DNA from: Phycisphaerae bacterium
Lineage (GTDB): Bacteria; Planctomycetota; Phycisphaerae; SM23-33
Length of the DNA stretch: 11,638 nucleotides
Assembly (NCBI GenBank): GCA_030628445.1
Contig: DAOVQV010000021.1
Coordinates: 1-11,638 of the forward strand
Direction of reading: 5' to 3'
Program-made: the position numbers and the translations under genes
Part shown: piece after piece, positions 1-6,933 of the stretch
Layout: each line of letters begins with the position of its first letter
How positions within the stretch are numbered: position 1 is the first letter of the stretch
The notes under the pieces: generated by a model
What the model was told of the DNA's origin: nothing
Databases searched by the model: none
Seen by the model: only the letters and a program-made list of their open reading frames with translations

Positions 1-543
1 GTCTTCACCGGACAACATGCCCCATCCTTGTACTACGTCCCGGTCCGGCGGGATTTCGAAGAATGGATCATCCTGGGCGTATTCAACTGGAAAGACTCCT
101 ATCAGGATTTCTCCGTGCCGCTTGACCGCTTTGCGGGCGCCGGAACCTGGCGCGCATTTACGTTCTGGGATCAGACCTACTTGGGCGTACACAGGAATAA
201 AATGACCGTCAAGGACGTCCCCGCCCATGGCTGCCGGGTGATCGCCCTGCGCAAGGCCCTGCGCCGCCCCCAAGTAATCGGGACCGACATCCATATCTTT
301 CAGGGCGCCGTCGAGCTGGCGTCCGTATCCTACAGACGCGGGGTCTTGGACATCGATCTGCGGCACATCACCCAGGCCGAGCGGAGGGTGACAATCTGGC
401 GACCCCCGCGTTATCATCTCAAGAACATCGAGACTGACGCGCGCGGCCTTCTCGTCGATACCCGCAAGCGGAACCTCTTGACCATCCACTTCTCCGGCCG
501 CAAGCGCGCCCGCCTTCGCCTGCAATTCACCCGCAAGAAGTAA
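1..543 (+). CDS. Glycoside hydrolase, alpha-galactosidase-like, C-terminal fragment (5' end outside window)
   Basis: The frame is open from base 1 to the TAA at 541-543, giving 180 residues of a protein whose start and catalytic domain lie outside the window. What remains looks like the beta-rich C-terminal domain of GH27/GH36-type alpha-galactosidases and their relatives. The stretch WIILGVFNWKD is followed by FWDQTYLGV, then by the VPAHGCRVIALR segment, which is typical of the closing beta-sandwich. The last ~80 residues (from QVIGTDIHIFQG) form a further beta-rich extension ending in basic residues. No catalytic aspartate can be judged because the barrel is missing, so substrate is unknown. 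A role in degrading galactoside-containing polysaccharide is inferred from family resemblance only. It could also belong to a related GH family with the same C-terminal module. No terminator is evident after the stop, and 113 bp separate it from the next gene. Confidence 0.62.
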   Translation, partial: VFTGQHAPSLYYVPVRRDFEEWIILGVFNWKDSYQDFSVPLDRFAGAGTWRAFTFWDQTYLGVHRNKMTVKDVPAHGCRVIALRKALRRPQVIGTDIHIFQGAVELASVSYRRGVLDIDLRHITQAERRVTIWRPPRYHLKNIETDARGLLVDTRKRNLLTIHFSGRKRARLRLQFTRKK

Positions 544-604
544 GAGCACCCAGTAGGTCATGAGAGGGCGAGTATTTCAGGGTGGTTTCGCCGCGGCTCT
601 TCGT

Positions 605-610
605 CATAAT
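605..610 (+). promoter_or_regulatory. Possible -10 box for the YlbF-like gene
   Basis: CATAAT matches five of six positions of the sigma70 -10 consensus and lies 46 bp upstream of the ATG at 657, in an otherwise GC-rich gap. I could not find a convincing -35 hexamer at 16-18 bp, so this is a weak call. It would drive the YlbF-like gene and probably the acetyltransferase behind it. Confidence 0.3.
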
Positions 611-656
611 ATGCCAATCCCATGACACACCTCACATAATCGCCGGGAGCGAACCG

Positions 657-1013
657 ATGAGCGAAGCGAAGATAATCCAACTGGCCGAGACACTCGGTAA
701 GGCACTGGCCGAGACACCCGAGACCACCAAACTGCACAAAACAAGGCAGGTTCTCCAGGACGACAGCGACACGTCCGAGCTTCTCAAACAGTATCAGCAA
801 CAGGTCGAAAAGGTCGCCCAGATGGAGAGGGACAAAAAACCGATCGAGGTAGACGACAAGCACAAGCTACAGGAGCTGGAGGATAAACTGCTGGGATCCG
901 AGCTGTTCAAGAAATTCACGGCCGCCCAGGTCGACTACGCCGATCTGATGCGAAAGGTCAACGAGGCCATCGGCAAGCAGCTTGGCGAACCGGATACGAT
1001 CCAGACTTTGTGA
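657..1013 (+). CDS. YlbF/YmcA (Com_YlbF) family small helical protein
   Basis: This encodes a 118-residue, highly charged, almost wholly helical protein. Its pattern is that of the YlbF/YmcA family: an N-terminal helix beginning SEAKIIQLAETLGKAL, a glutamine-rich middle helix (about 40-60), and the closing helix with F84, F87, Y94 and L97 ahead of VNEAIGKQL. In Bacillus subtilis, YlbF and YmcA, with YaaT, form a complex that affects RNase Y cleavage and developmental decisions. That role is family knowledge and has not been shown for this lineage. The protein has no cysteine, so it cannot carry the iron-sulfur ligands described for the Bacillus complex. I start at ATG 657, preceded by GGGAG at 644-648; the frame is open further upstream to 582, but that part does not resemble the family. 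The GNAT gene starts 25 bp after the stop, suggesting co-transcription. Confidence 0.75.
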   Translation: MSEAKIIQLAETLGKALAETPETTKLHKTRQVLQDDSDTSELLKQYQQQVEKVAQMERDKKPIEVDDKHKLQELEDKLLGSELFKKFTAAQVDYADLMRKVNEAIGKQLGEPDTIQTL

Positions 1014-1038
1014 ACCGTAGGCGGACCGTGGGAATCAC

Positions 1039-1821
1039 ATGCCTCCGAATTCGCATCTGTCTCTTGATCCAAGTCGATTCAACGACCTCGCCGACTCGCT
1101 AGGCGAGACGCCTGCGACAACGATCCCGGTGCACCGGCTGCGTCAGAGGATGTGCAAAGTCTATCTTGCCGGTCAGCCACGGAACTTCTCCGCCGCGATC
1201 ATCCAACAAGACCCCGTACCGGACGAACCGATGGGCTTCGGGACCGATCCGGAGTCGATGTGGCGGGTGCTTCAGGAGGTGGAAGGATGGTACTGCGTAA
1301 ACGTCGCCGCCCAGATCGTCGAGCCATTAGGGCGAATCATGCACAAGGCCCTGGGCCACCCGATGAAGCACTACGGGGATGTCTATCACATCCTTCGCGG
1401 CCCTCCGCCACAGCAGACGCATCCCCATGTCCGCCAACTGACGACGGATGACCTGCCGTTACTGGAGGCGGCTCCCAAACAGCTGCGACCCGACGCATAC
1501 AAAGACCTCGACACCGCGCTGCTCGAAGGTGTGATCGCCTCCCCAATCGTCGACGGACGGATTGTTGGGATTGCACATACCAACGCACGCACGGCGCAGC
1601 ACGGCGACATCGCTGTACGCACGGGGAAGGGCTTTCGCGGGCGCGGCTATGCCACCGCAGCCGCAGCAATCGTAGCTCGGCGCCTCATCGAAGCCGGGCA
1701 GACTCCCGTCTGGAGCGCGGGCGAGACCAACGCCGCCTCGCTCCGCATTGCCCAAAAGCTGGGGTTCACACAGGTTTTTCGACGGGTCTATTTAATCGCC
1801 AAGAAGCGTGACCATAGCTAG
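1039..1821 (+). CDS. GNAT-family N-acetyltransferase with an unassigned N-terminal domain
   Basis: The product is a 260-residue protein of two parts. Residues ~130-258 form a GNAT fold: the acetyl-CoA pyrophosphate-binding motif is visible as FRGRGYATAAA (199-209, pattern RxxGxA), and the later helix NAASLRIAQKLGF (231-243) is the usual strand/helix that follows the acyl-CoA site. Residues 1-125 resemble no family I know; they contain aromatic and tryptophan residues (W75, W84) and may supply the acceptor-binding half, as in other two-domain GNATs with FR47-like C-termini. The substrate cannot be told. ATG 1039 is preceded by GGGAA about 5 bases upstream and follows the YlbF-like gene by 25 bp, so the two probably share a transcript. 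The stop codon lies only 7 bp from the stop of the convergent exoribonuclease gene. Confidence 0.85.
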   Translation: MPPNSHLSLDPSRFNDLADSLGETPATTIPVHRLRQRMCKVYLAGQPRNFSAAIIQQDPVPDEPMGFGTDPESMWRVLQEVEGWYCVNVAAQIVEPLGRIMHKALGHPMKHYGDVYHILRGPPPQQTHPHVRQLTTDDLPLLEAAPKQLRPDAYKDLDTALLEGVIASPIVDGRIVGIAHTNARTAQHGDIAVRTGKGFRGRGYATAAAAIVARRLIEAGQTPVWSAGETNAASLRIAQKLGFTQVFRRVYLIAKKRDHS

Positions 1822-1828
1822 GTCCGAA

Positions 1829-2809
1829 TCACTGCAAGTCGCCGCTGTGCTTGTAGAGGCGTGTCTGGAGCTGGCGGTTATAGGCGGTAAAGTCAGACGT
1901 TGCGTCGGGGTCGTTTTCGATCTGGTGTGTGGTCATGAAGACCTTCGCATCGAGGTTATCCAGGTAATGGATGAAGTACGCCTCGGGAACGGCCGGGAGC
2001 TTCGGCGAGCCGAACTCAAAGGCCCCGTGATGCGACAGGATGATATGCTCAAGCAGCATGAGCGTCTTTTCGGGAACCGGCTCGCCGACTTCCTCAGCCA
2101 GTTCGCGCGCCTTCTCATGCAGCCAGACGACCGCGATCGTAATGTGCCCCACGAGCGTCCCGCGATCGGTATAGGTAATCGACCTGCCGCCAGAAAGCTC
2201 GGCGATCTTCCCGATATCGTGCAGGAACACGCCGGCGAAGACCAAATCCGAGTTGAGATCCGGATACAGCGGTAAGAGCACCTTAGCTGCCCGCGCGACG
2301 TTCAGCGTGTGCTCCAGCAAACCGCCGATGAACGGATGATGCATCTGCATCGCTGCCGGGGACTTCTTGTAATCCGCCACCAACTGGCGATCCTCGACGA
2401 ATTTCTTGATCAGGGCCCGGATGTGCGAGTCTTTGATCCCCCGCATGATCTCCAGCAACTCAGACCACATCACCTCCACGTCAAGCTCGGTGACGGCCAG
2501 GAAGTCCGCCACGTCCACCTTCTCCGCCGGTACGGGTCGGCAGGAATCGATTATGAGCTGCAGCTCGCCGCGATACTCATCGACGCGGCCCTTGACGTGC
2601 AAAAAACCATCCGTGGACACTCCATCGAATATCCGCTGCGTCGCCTGCCACAAGCGCCCGGAAATGTGCCCCGTCCGGTCGCACAGCGTGCAGACGACGT
2701 ATAGATCGCCCGACTTGGTCGTCCGCAGGTCCTTGTCGCGGACCAGAAAGACCTGATCGACCGTCTGATCGCGGCTCAACTGGTTTACGAATAGCCTCTG
2801 TTCGGCCAT
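1829..2809 (-). CDS. yhaM: YhaM-type 3'-5' exoribonuclease (OB-fold + HD domain)
   Basis: This 326-residue protein (B. subtilis YhaM is about 314) has the YhaM/Cbf1 layout. An OB-fold nucleic-acid-binding domain spans about residues 15-95 (DLRTTKSGDLYVVCTLCDRTG, then FLHVKGRVDEYRGELQLII). It is followed by an HD phosphohydrolase domain with metal ligands visible as H167 (GGLLEHT), H197-D198 (FLHDIGK), H222 (LVGH), H260-H261 (LSHHG) and an aspartate near YLDNLDAK. Family members are Mn-dependent 3'-5' exonucleases that trim RNA (and DNA) in the cytoplasm. The ATG at 2809 is supported by the family-like beginning and by a perfect -10 box only 6 bases upstream. No Shine-Dalgarno sequence is present, so the mRNA may be leaderless. 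The gene is divergent from proS and converges on the GNAT gene with almost no gap. Confidence 0.9.
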   Translation of the reverse strand: MAEQRLFVNQLSRDQTVDQVFLVRDKDLRTTKSGDLYVVCTLCDRTGHISGRLWQATQRIFDGVSTDGFLHVKGRVDEYRGELQLIIDSCRPVPAEKVDVADFLAVTELDVEVMWSELLEIMRGIKDSHIRALIKKFVEDRQLVADYKKSPAAMQMHHPFIGGLLEHTLNVARAAKVLLPLYPDLNSDLVFAGVFLHDIGKIAELSGGRSITYTDRGTLVGHITIAVVWLHEKARELAEEVGEPVPEKTLMLLEHIILSHHGAFEFGSPKLPAVPEAYFIHYLDNLDAKVFMTTHQIENDPDATSDFTAYNRQLQTRLYKHSGDLQ

Positions 2810-2815
2810 GCGGGA

Positions 2816-2844
2816 ATTATACCGCCCCGGCGGAGCGTTGAAAA
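2816..2844 (-). promoter_or_regulatory. Promoter of the yhaM-like gene, predicted leaderless transcript
   Basis: On the minus strand a perfect TATAAT (2821 down to 2816) lies 6 bases before the ATG at 2809. A TTTTCA hexamer (2844-2839) sits 17 bp upstream of it and matches four of six -35 positions. Transcription would start at or within a base or two of the ATG, which agrees with the absence of a ribosome-binding site. The -35 hexamer overlaps the -35 of the divergent proS promoter. Confidence 0.68.
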
Positions 2845-2866
2845 TGCTTCATTGGCGAGCTATAAA
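2838..2866 (+). promoter_or_regulatory. Sigma70-type promoter of proS
   Basis: TTGAAA (2838-2843) and TATAAA (2861-2866), each matching five of six consensus positions, are separated by exactly 17 bp. The predicted start is near 2873, giving a leader of about 22 bases that holds the AGAGGTG ribosome-binding site at 2884-2890. The -35 is shared, in opposite orientation, with the yhaM-like promoter. Confidence 0.75.
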
Positions 2867-2894
2867 CATCCCGTTTGAGGATAAGAGGTGTTCG

Positions 2895-4643
2895 ATGCGA
2901 TACAGCCAGATGTTCATACCGACGGTTAAGGAAATTCCCGCCGAGGCGGAGATTCCATCGCACCGGCTGATGATCCGGGCCGGGTTTATCCGCAAGCTCG
3001 CCAGCGGAACGTATTCGTACCTCCCGCTGGGGTGGCGGTCCCTGCTGAAGATCGTCAATATCGTCCGCCAGGAGATGAACGCCGCCGGCGCCCAGGAGAT
3101 CTCCATGCCCATCATCCAGCCGATGGAGCTGTGGGCCAAGACCGGGCGTGACAAGGACTACGGCGAGACGATGTGCCGCTTTACGGACCGTCACGGCCGG
3201 GAAGGCGCACTGGCCCCCACGGCGGAGGAAGTGGTCACCTCTTTGGTCGCCGCGGATATCAGCAGCTACAAGCAGTTGCCCATCAACCTCTACCAGATCA
3301 ACACCAAATTCCGCGACGAGTTCCGCCCGCGGTTCGGGGTGCTTCGCAGCCGCGAGTTCCTCATGAAAGATGCTTACAGCTTCAACACAGACGCCAACAG
3401 CCTCAACGAATCTTACCAGCAGATGTATGAGGCGTACCGTAGGATTTTCAGCCGATGCGGATTGCCGTTCCTAATCGTCGAGGCGGAAACCGGGGAGATG
3501 GGCGGCTCGCAATCACACCAATTCACCGTGCCTTGTGAGACCGGGGAGGACATCATCGTTCAGACCGATGATCTTTCTTACGCGGCGAATCTGGAGAAGG
3601 CTGAGGTAGACCCGCTTCCGAGAGAGGACGCCAGCGCCGACATAGAACCCCTGGAAGAAGTCCACACGCCCGGGGTCGGCACGATCGAGGATGTGTGTGC
3701 CTTTCTTGGCACGCAGCCGGCCCAGATGATCAAGACACTCATCTATGAGGTCGGCGAAACCCAGACCGCCGTGTGTCTGATCCGCGGCGATCACGAAGTG
3801 AACAATGAGAAGCTCACCCAGGTATGCGGCGGCGTGCACATAGAGCTGGCGGATGAAAAGACGATCCGGGAAGTCTCTGGCGCCGCGGTGGGTTTCGCCG
3901 GGCCGATGGGCCTGGCTGGGAAAGTCGATAAACTCATTATCGATCACGCCATCGCCGCGATGATCACCGGCGTGACCGGAGCAAATAAGACCGACTACCA
4001 CGTAAGGAATGTCGTGCCGGGCCGGGATTTCCCACTGGAAGGCGGCAATGTTGTCATCGCCGACGTCCGCAACGCCACGCAAAGCGACACGCACGGGGGC
4101 AAGAAGTTGCTGTTTACGCGCGGCATTGAGGTTGGGCAGGTCTTTAAGCTCGGAACCAAGTACAGCGAGCTGCTCGGCGCGAAGTTCGACGACGAGACCG
4201 GCGCGGACAAGCCATGCCTCATGGGCTGCTACGGGATCGGGATCAACCGGATACTGGCCGCGGCGATAGAGATCGGCAACGACGAAAAGGGCTGCATCCT
4301 GCCGATCAGCATCGCGCCGTTCGAGATCGAGGTGCTCCCGATAAACAACGATAGCCCCGACGTGGTCGCCGAAGCCGAGCGAATCTACCGCCAGCTCGTC
4401 GAAGCCGGCGCCGACGTTCTGCTGGACGACCGCAACGCACGCCCGGGCGTGAAGTTCAACGACGCGGACCTGATCGGCGTTCCGCTTCGCCTCGTCGTCG
4501 GCGATCGAAGTCTTAGGGAAGGGGATGTCGAAATCAAGCGGCGCCGGGAACCGAAACCCACGGCGACACCGGCCAGCGAAGCGGTGGCTAAAGCAATGGA
4601 GATCATCGATCAGATGAAACAAGAGCTGCTCGCCTCCGGATGA
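2895..4643 (+). CDS. proS: Prolyl-tRNA synthetase, bacterial type with editing domain
   Basis: This 582-residue class II enzyme charges tRNA-Pro with proline in the cytoplasm. It starts MRYSQMFIPTVKEIPAEAEI, the usual N-terminus of bacterial-type ProRS. The catalytic domain includes the TAEE loop (109-112) and motif 2 (about 140-163, from RDEFRPRFGVLRSREF). The INS editing insertion follows at about 230-400 and keeps the lysine of the QMIKTLIY segment (K280), which is important for clearing Ala-tRNA-Pro in this family. Motif 3 is GCYGIGINRILAAA (444-457), and the anticodon-binding domain begins at about 472. The frame is open upstream to 2808, but I choose ATG 2895 because AGAGGTG lies 5 bases before it and family homology begins there. 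Length is normal for the bacterial-type enzyme (about 570-580). The acyltransferase gene follows after 37 bp. Confidence 0.98.
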   Translation: MRYSQMFIPTVKEIPAEAEIPSHRLMIRAGFIRKLASGTYSYLPLGWRSLLKIVNIVRQEMNAAGAQEISMPIIQPMELWAKTGRDKDYGETMCRFTDRHGREGALAPTAEEVVTSLVAADISSYKQLPINLYQINTKFRDEFRPRFGVLRSREFLMKDAYSFNTDANSLNESYQQMYEAYRRIFSRCGLPFLIVEAETGEMGGSQSHQFTVPCETGEDIIVQTDDLSYAANLEKAEVDPLPREDASADIEPLEEVHTPGVGTIEDVCAFLGTQPAQMIKTLIYEVGETQTAVCLIRGDHEVNNEKLTQVCGGVHIELADEKTIREVSGAAVGFAGPMGLAGKVDKLIIDHAIAAMITGVTGANKTDYHVRNVVPGRDFPLEGGNVVIADVRNATQSDTHGGKKLLFTRGIEVGQVFKLGTKYSELLGAKFDDETGADKPCLMGCYGIGINRILAAAIEIGNDEKGCILPISIAPFEIEVLPINNDSPDVVAEAERIYRQLVEAGADVLLDDRNARPGVKFNDADLIGVPLRLVVGDRSLREGDVEIKRRREPKPTATPASEAVAKAMEIIDQMKQELLASG

Positions 4644-4680
4644 CCCGCTGCGACAACGAGCCACACCCGACAAGCTGCCA

Positions 4681-5616
4681 ATGGCGAAACCTCGAAACAA
4701 CGTTCTGGACTACCTGACGTACCTCGCGGTGCGCATCTTCGCCATGTTCGTGCATATGTTCGGCGTGCGGACCAACTACCGCACGGCCAGGTGGATAGGC
4801 GATCTGCTGTACAAATTCGACCGGCGCCACCGACGCCGAACGGTGCAGCACCTGAAGCTGAGCTTTCCAGACTGGAGCGAGCGGAAGATACGTCGCGCCG
4901 CCAAGGCCTCCATGCGCAACATGGTGTACCTTACCCTGGAGGTGCTGTTCACCACGCGTCTGATAACGCCGGCGCGCTGGCGTCAGCACGTCCGGCTGTC
5001 CAACATGCCCGAGACGATCCGCCTGATGCTGCGGCGGGAGTCGGGCCTGATTCTGGTGATCGGGCATTTCGGGAACTGGGAGATCGCCGGATACACGCTG
5101 GCGGCGCTGGGTTTCCCGTCGGTGGTGGTTATGCGCCCGCTTGATAACCCGTACCTCAACAGGTACCTGCTGGATATCCGGTGCAACGCCGGGCTGGACA
5201 TCCTCTACAAGAAAGGCGCCACCGGCTCGATGGACGAGGTGCTTGACAATAAGGGCATGCTGGGATTCGTAGCTGACCAGGATGCGGGGCGCAAGGGGCT
5301 CTTCGTGGACTTTTTCGGCCGCCCGGCCAGCCACTACAAGGCGATCGGACTGATGGCGATGCGCCATAACGCACCGATAATCGTCGGTTACGGGAGGCGA
5401 TTGGACGAGGCGTTCCACTTCGAGCTGGGCACGCACCGGATTATCCACCCGCACCAATGGGCCCGGGCGGACGATCCGCTGGTCTGGATCACGCAGCAGT
5501 ATTCGCAGGCGATGGAAGAGCTGATTCGCAAGGCCCCCGAGCAATATCTCTGGTCGCACCGGCGATGGAAACATCGACCCGACGGCGAGGCGCCCGGTCC
5601 GGACGGTGTCGCGTGA
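4681..5616 (+). CDS. Lipid A biosynthesis lauroyl/myristoyl acyltransferase (LpxL/HtrB-like)
   Basis: The 311-residue product belongs to the LpxL/LpxM lysophospholipid-acyltransferase-like family, which adds secondary acyl chains to lipid A precursors at the inner face of the cytoplasmic membrane. A hydrophobic segment at about 11-28 would anchor the N-terminus. The catalytic HX4(D/E) motif is seen in IGHFGNWE (H129, E134). The conserved FVADQDAGRKGLFVDFFGRP block occupies 196-215, and the C-terminus carries the family signature WSHRRWKHRP (291-300). The gene starts 37 bp after proS and has no obvious promoter or strong ribosome-binding site of its own, so it is probably read from the proS promoter. 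LpxL-like proteins in non-proteobacterial phyla vary in acyl donor, so the exact chain added cannot be stated. Its presence implies an outer membrane with lipid A or a similar glycolipid. Confidence 0.9.
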   Translation: MAKPRNNVLDYLTYLAVRIFAMFVHMFGVRTNYRTARWIGDLLYKFDRRHRRRTVQHLKLSFPDWSERKIRRAAKASMRNMVYLTLEVLFTTRLITPARWRQHVRLSNMPETIRLMLRRESGLILVIGHFGNWEIAGYTLAALGFPSVVVMRPLDNPYLNRYLLDIRCNAGLDILYKKGATGSMDEVLDNKGMLGFVADQDAGRKGLFVDFFGRPASHYKAIGLMAMRHNAPIIVGYGRRLDEAFHFELGTHRIIHPHQWARADDPLVWITQQYSQAMEELIRKAPEQYLWSHRRWKHRPDGEAPGPDGVA

Positions 5617-5666
5617 TGCAATCCAATACAGGGGGGGAAGTATCTTTCAGAACCCTGCCCGCACCT

Positions 5667-5990
5667 TTACGGCAAAGAACCGCCCATTCGGGTACGGTCG
5701 CCGCTGCAGGTACGTCTGGCTCTGACATAGGCGAGCAGTTGCAGCGCCATGATGCAAACGCACGCAGCCTTCCAAAGCAGCAGCCACCAGGGCCGCCACC
5801 ATGCGCCGGTGTGATATTCGACGAAATCCGAGCAGCCGAACACAACGAAATTGACCGCCGCAACGGCCTTAGCCCCCCGGCCGCCCGGACGCAGAATCGC
5901 CACAGCAAAGCACACGCCAATAACAACCCAGAGAACCCCTTCGATTGGATTGGCATACTCGATCAGACTATCAATCAGCCCACCAAGCAT
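5667..5990 (-). CDS. Small hypothetical membrane protein with Trp-rich segment
   Basis: This encodes a 107-residue protein with probably three membrane helices: about 17-33 (GVLWVVIGVCFAVAIL), about 42-55 (AVAAVNFVVFGCSDF) and about 67-89 (PWWLLLWKAACVCIMALQLL). A short basic loop (RPGGRGAK) separates the first two, and the sequence FVEYHTGAWWRPWW links the last two. The C-terminal ~17 residues are polar and basic. I do not recognise a named family. The balance of hydrophobic helices and positively charged loops, together with a GAGG ribosome-binding site 7 bases before the ATG, supports a real gene. It lies downstream of the GNAT gene in the same direction (117-bp gap) and converges with the acyltransferase gene across 50 bp in which I see no strong terminator. 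Function unknown. Confidence 0.65.
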   Translation of the reverse strand: MLGGLIDSLIEYANPIEGVLWVVIGVCFAVAILRPGGRGAKAVAAVNFVVFGCSDFVEYHTGAWWRPWWLLLWKAACVCIMALQLLAYVRARRTCSGDRTRMGGSLP

Positions 5991-6107
5991 CCCGCGGCCT
6001 CATCTCGATAATCATTCAGTGTCATGCTTGTTCCGCGTGCAAGCAAGCTGCACGCCCTACGCTGCGCGCTATTTCGTCGAACGCGCACATACCACTCTCT
6101 CTTTTCT

Positions 6108-6692
6108 TTACAGGTCCAAATACCAGATCAGCATTGTTTCGTGAGCAACACGCGGGGCATGGGCATACCCGTAACGGTCGATTGCTCCGAGATGACAGCC
6201 TCGGGCAGCGTAGAAACGGCAGGCCGGTATGTTATTGTTCTGCGTCTCGATCTTGATTTGTTTGCAGCCCTGCTTGCGAGCCCATTGAGCGGCCCGATCA
6301 AGCAATCCCGAAGCAATTCCCTTACGCTTATAATCCGGATGCATGCGGATGTCCCAAAGCACGGCCAGGTCATCTCGCCCCTGGACCATGTGGACCTTCG
6401 GCAAGCGAAAAGCGACAGTTGCACCGCCAACTGCCTTGCTGCCGTCAAAGGCCATCAGGAAGAGCCAATTTGACACGTCGAAACGACTCGTCCAACTGGA
6501 AACGTTTTCTTCTGGATCTTCGTCATGGTCTTTGACGTAGGGCTGATCGAACGGCGTCTCCGTGAGCGTCAGCCCGCCAAGCCCACCGTCAATCTCATCG
6601 ACGCGAAAGACCGACTCCACCCGATGTCTCATCGGAATCTGCCCGTACTGCTCAAGTGAATCCGGACCGACCTTTCTGATCTGAATCGCCAC
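6108..6692 (-). CDS. GNAT acetyltransferase, streptothricin-acetyltransferase-like
   Basis: The 194-residue product has a clear GNAT core. Motif A is DIRMHPDYKRKGIASGLLDR (114-133), with the R/K-x-K-G-I-A acetyl-CoA loop. It is followed by ETQNNNIPACRFYAARG (149-165) and a C-terminus ending ETMLIWYLDL. The ETQNNN...ACRFY segment and the closing strand strongly resemble streptothricin acetyltransferases (Sat/SatA), which acetylate the beta-lysine amine of that antibiotic. Chromosomal relatives are common, so resistance activity is only a possibility. The start is GTG at 6692, preceded by GAAGGGG with about 7 bases of spacing; no ATG fits the family N-terminus as well. It sits between the PAP2 gene (241-bp gap) and the small membrane protein (117-bp gap), all on the minus strand. 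Confidence 0.88.
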   Translation of the reverse strand: MAIQIRKVGPDSLEQYGQIPMRHRVESVFRVDEIDGGLGGLTLTETPFDQPYVKDHDEDPEENVSSWTSRFDVSNWLFLMAFDGSKAVGGATVAFRLPKVHMVQGRDDLAVLWDIRMHPDYKRKGIASGLLDRAAQWARKQGCKQIKIETQNNNIPACRFYAARGCHLGAIDRYGYAHAPRVAHETMLIWYLDL

Positions 6693-6933
6693 GGTTGTCC
6701 CCTTCGCCCTTCAAGTACTTCACTCGCTTACGCTCTCGACCGGCGGCGGATTTCGATAGTCACCCTCGATATGCACCCGACCCCGCCGCGTGGGGAAACC
6801 CATTGGATCACCAGGCTCCAAGTGCCGTACGTTGGACCAAGTGGCGTGGTATTTCAGTACCGCACCTCCAGGCGCCCAGGCGCGCCATTCGGGCGCGCCG
6901 GCGCGCAGACCTCCTGCAAGACCACATGGCGCT
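6693..6933. other. Non-coding gap between the PAP2 and GNAT genes
   Basis: This 241-bp gap on the minus-strand transcript has no credible gene in any frame. It holds the GC-rich hairpin at 6879-6899 and, next to the GNAT start, the GTG gene's ribosome-binding site. I could not pick out a convincing promoter for the GNAT gene. Confidence 0.6.
6879..6899 (-). repeat. Paired 8-bp palindromes forming a strong hairpin downstream of the PAP2 gene
   Basis: GGCGCGCC occurs twice (6879-6886 and 6892-6899), separated by ATTCG. Each copy is itself a palindrome, so the pair can form an 8-bp all-GC stem with a 5-base loop on either strand. It lies 35-55 bp after the PAP2 stop codon. No T-run follows, so it is at most a Rho-dependent or mRNA-stabilising hairpin. 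Confidence 0.5.

Noticed and set aside
3513..4700. Minus-strand open frame of 395 codons opposite proS
   Set aside because: It lies antisense to a clearly identified synthetase, has low-complexity composition, no ribosome-binding site and no recognisable motif.
4603..5574. Minus-strand open frame of 323 codons opposite the acyltransferase gene
   Set aside because: The sense strand encodes intact LpxL-family motifs; the antisense product is rich in Arg, His and Pro with no family features.
5617..5666. Possible terminator between the acyltransferase gene and the small membrane protein gene
   Set aside because: A run of G and some short complementary pieces are present, but I could not find a stem followed by a T-run on either strand.
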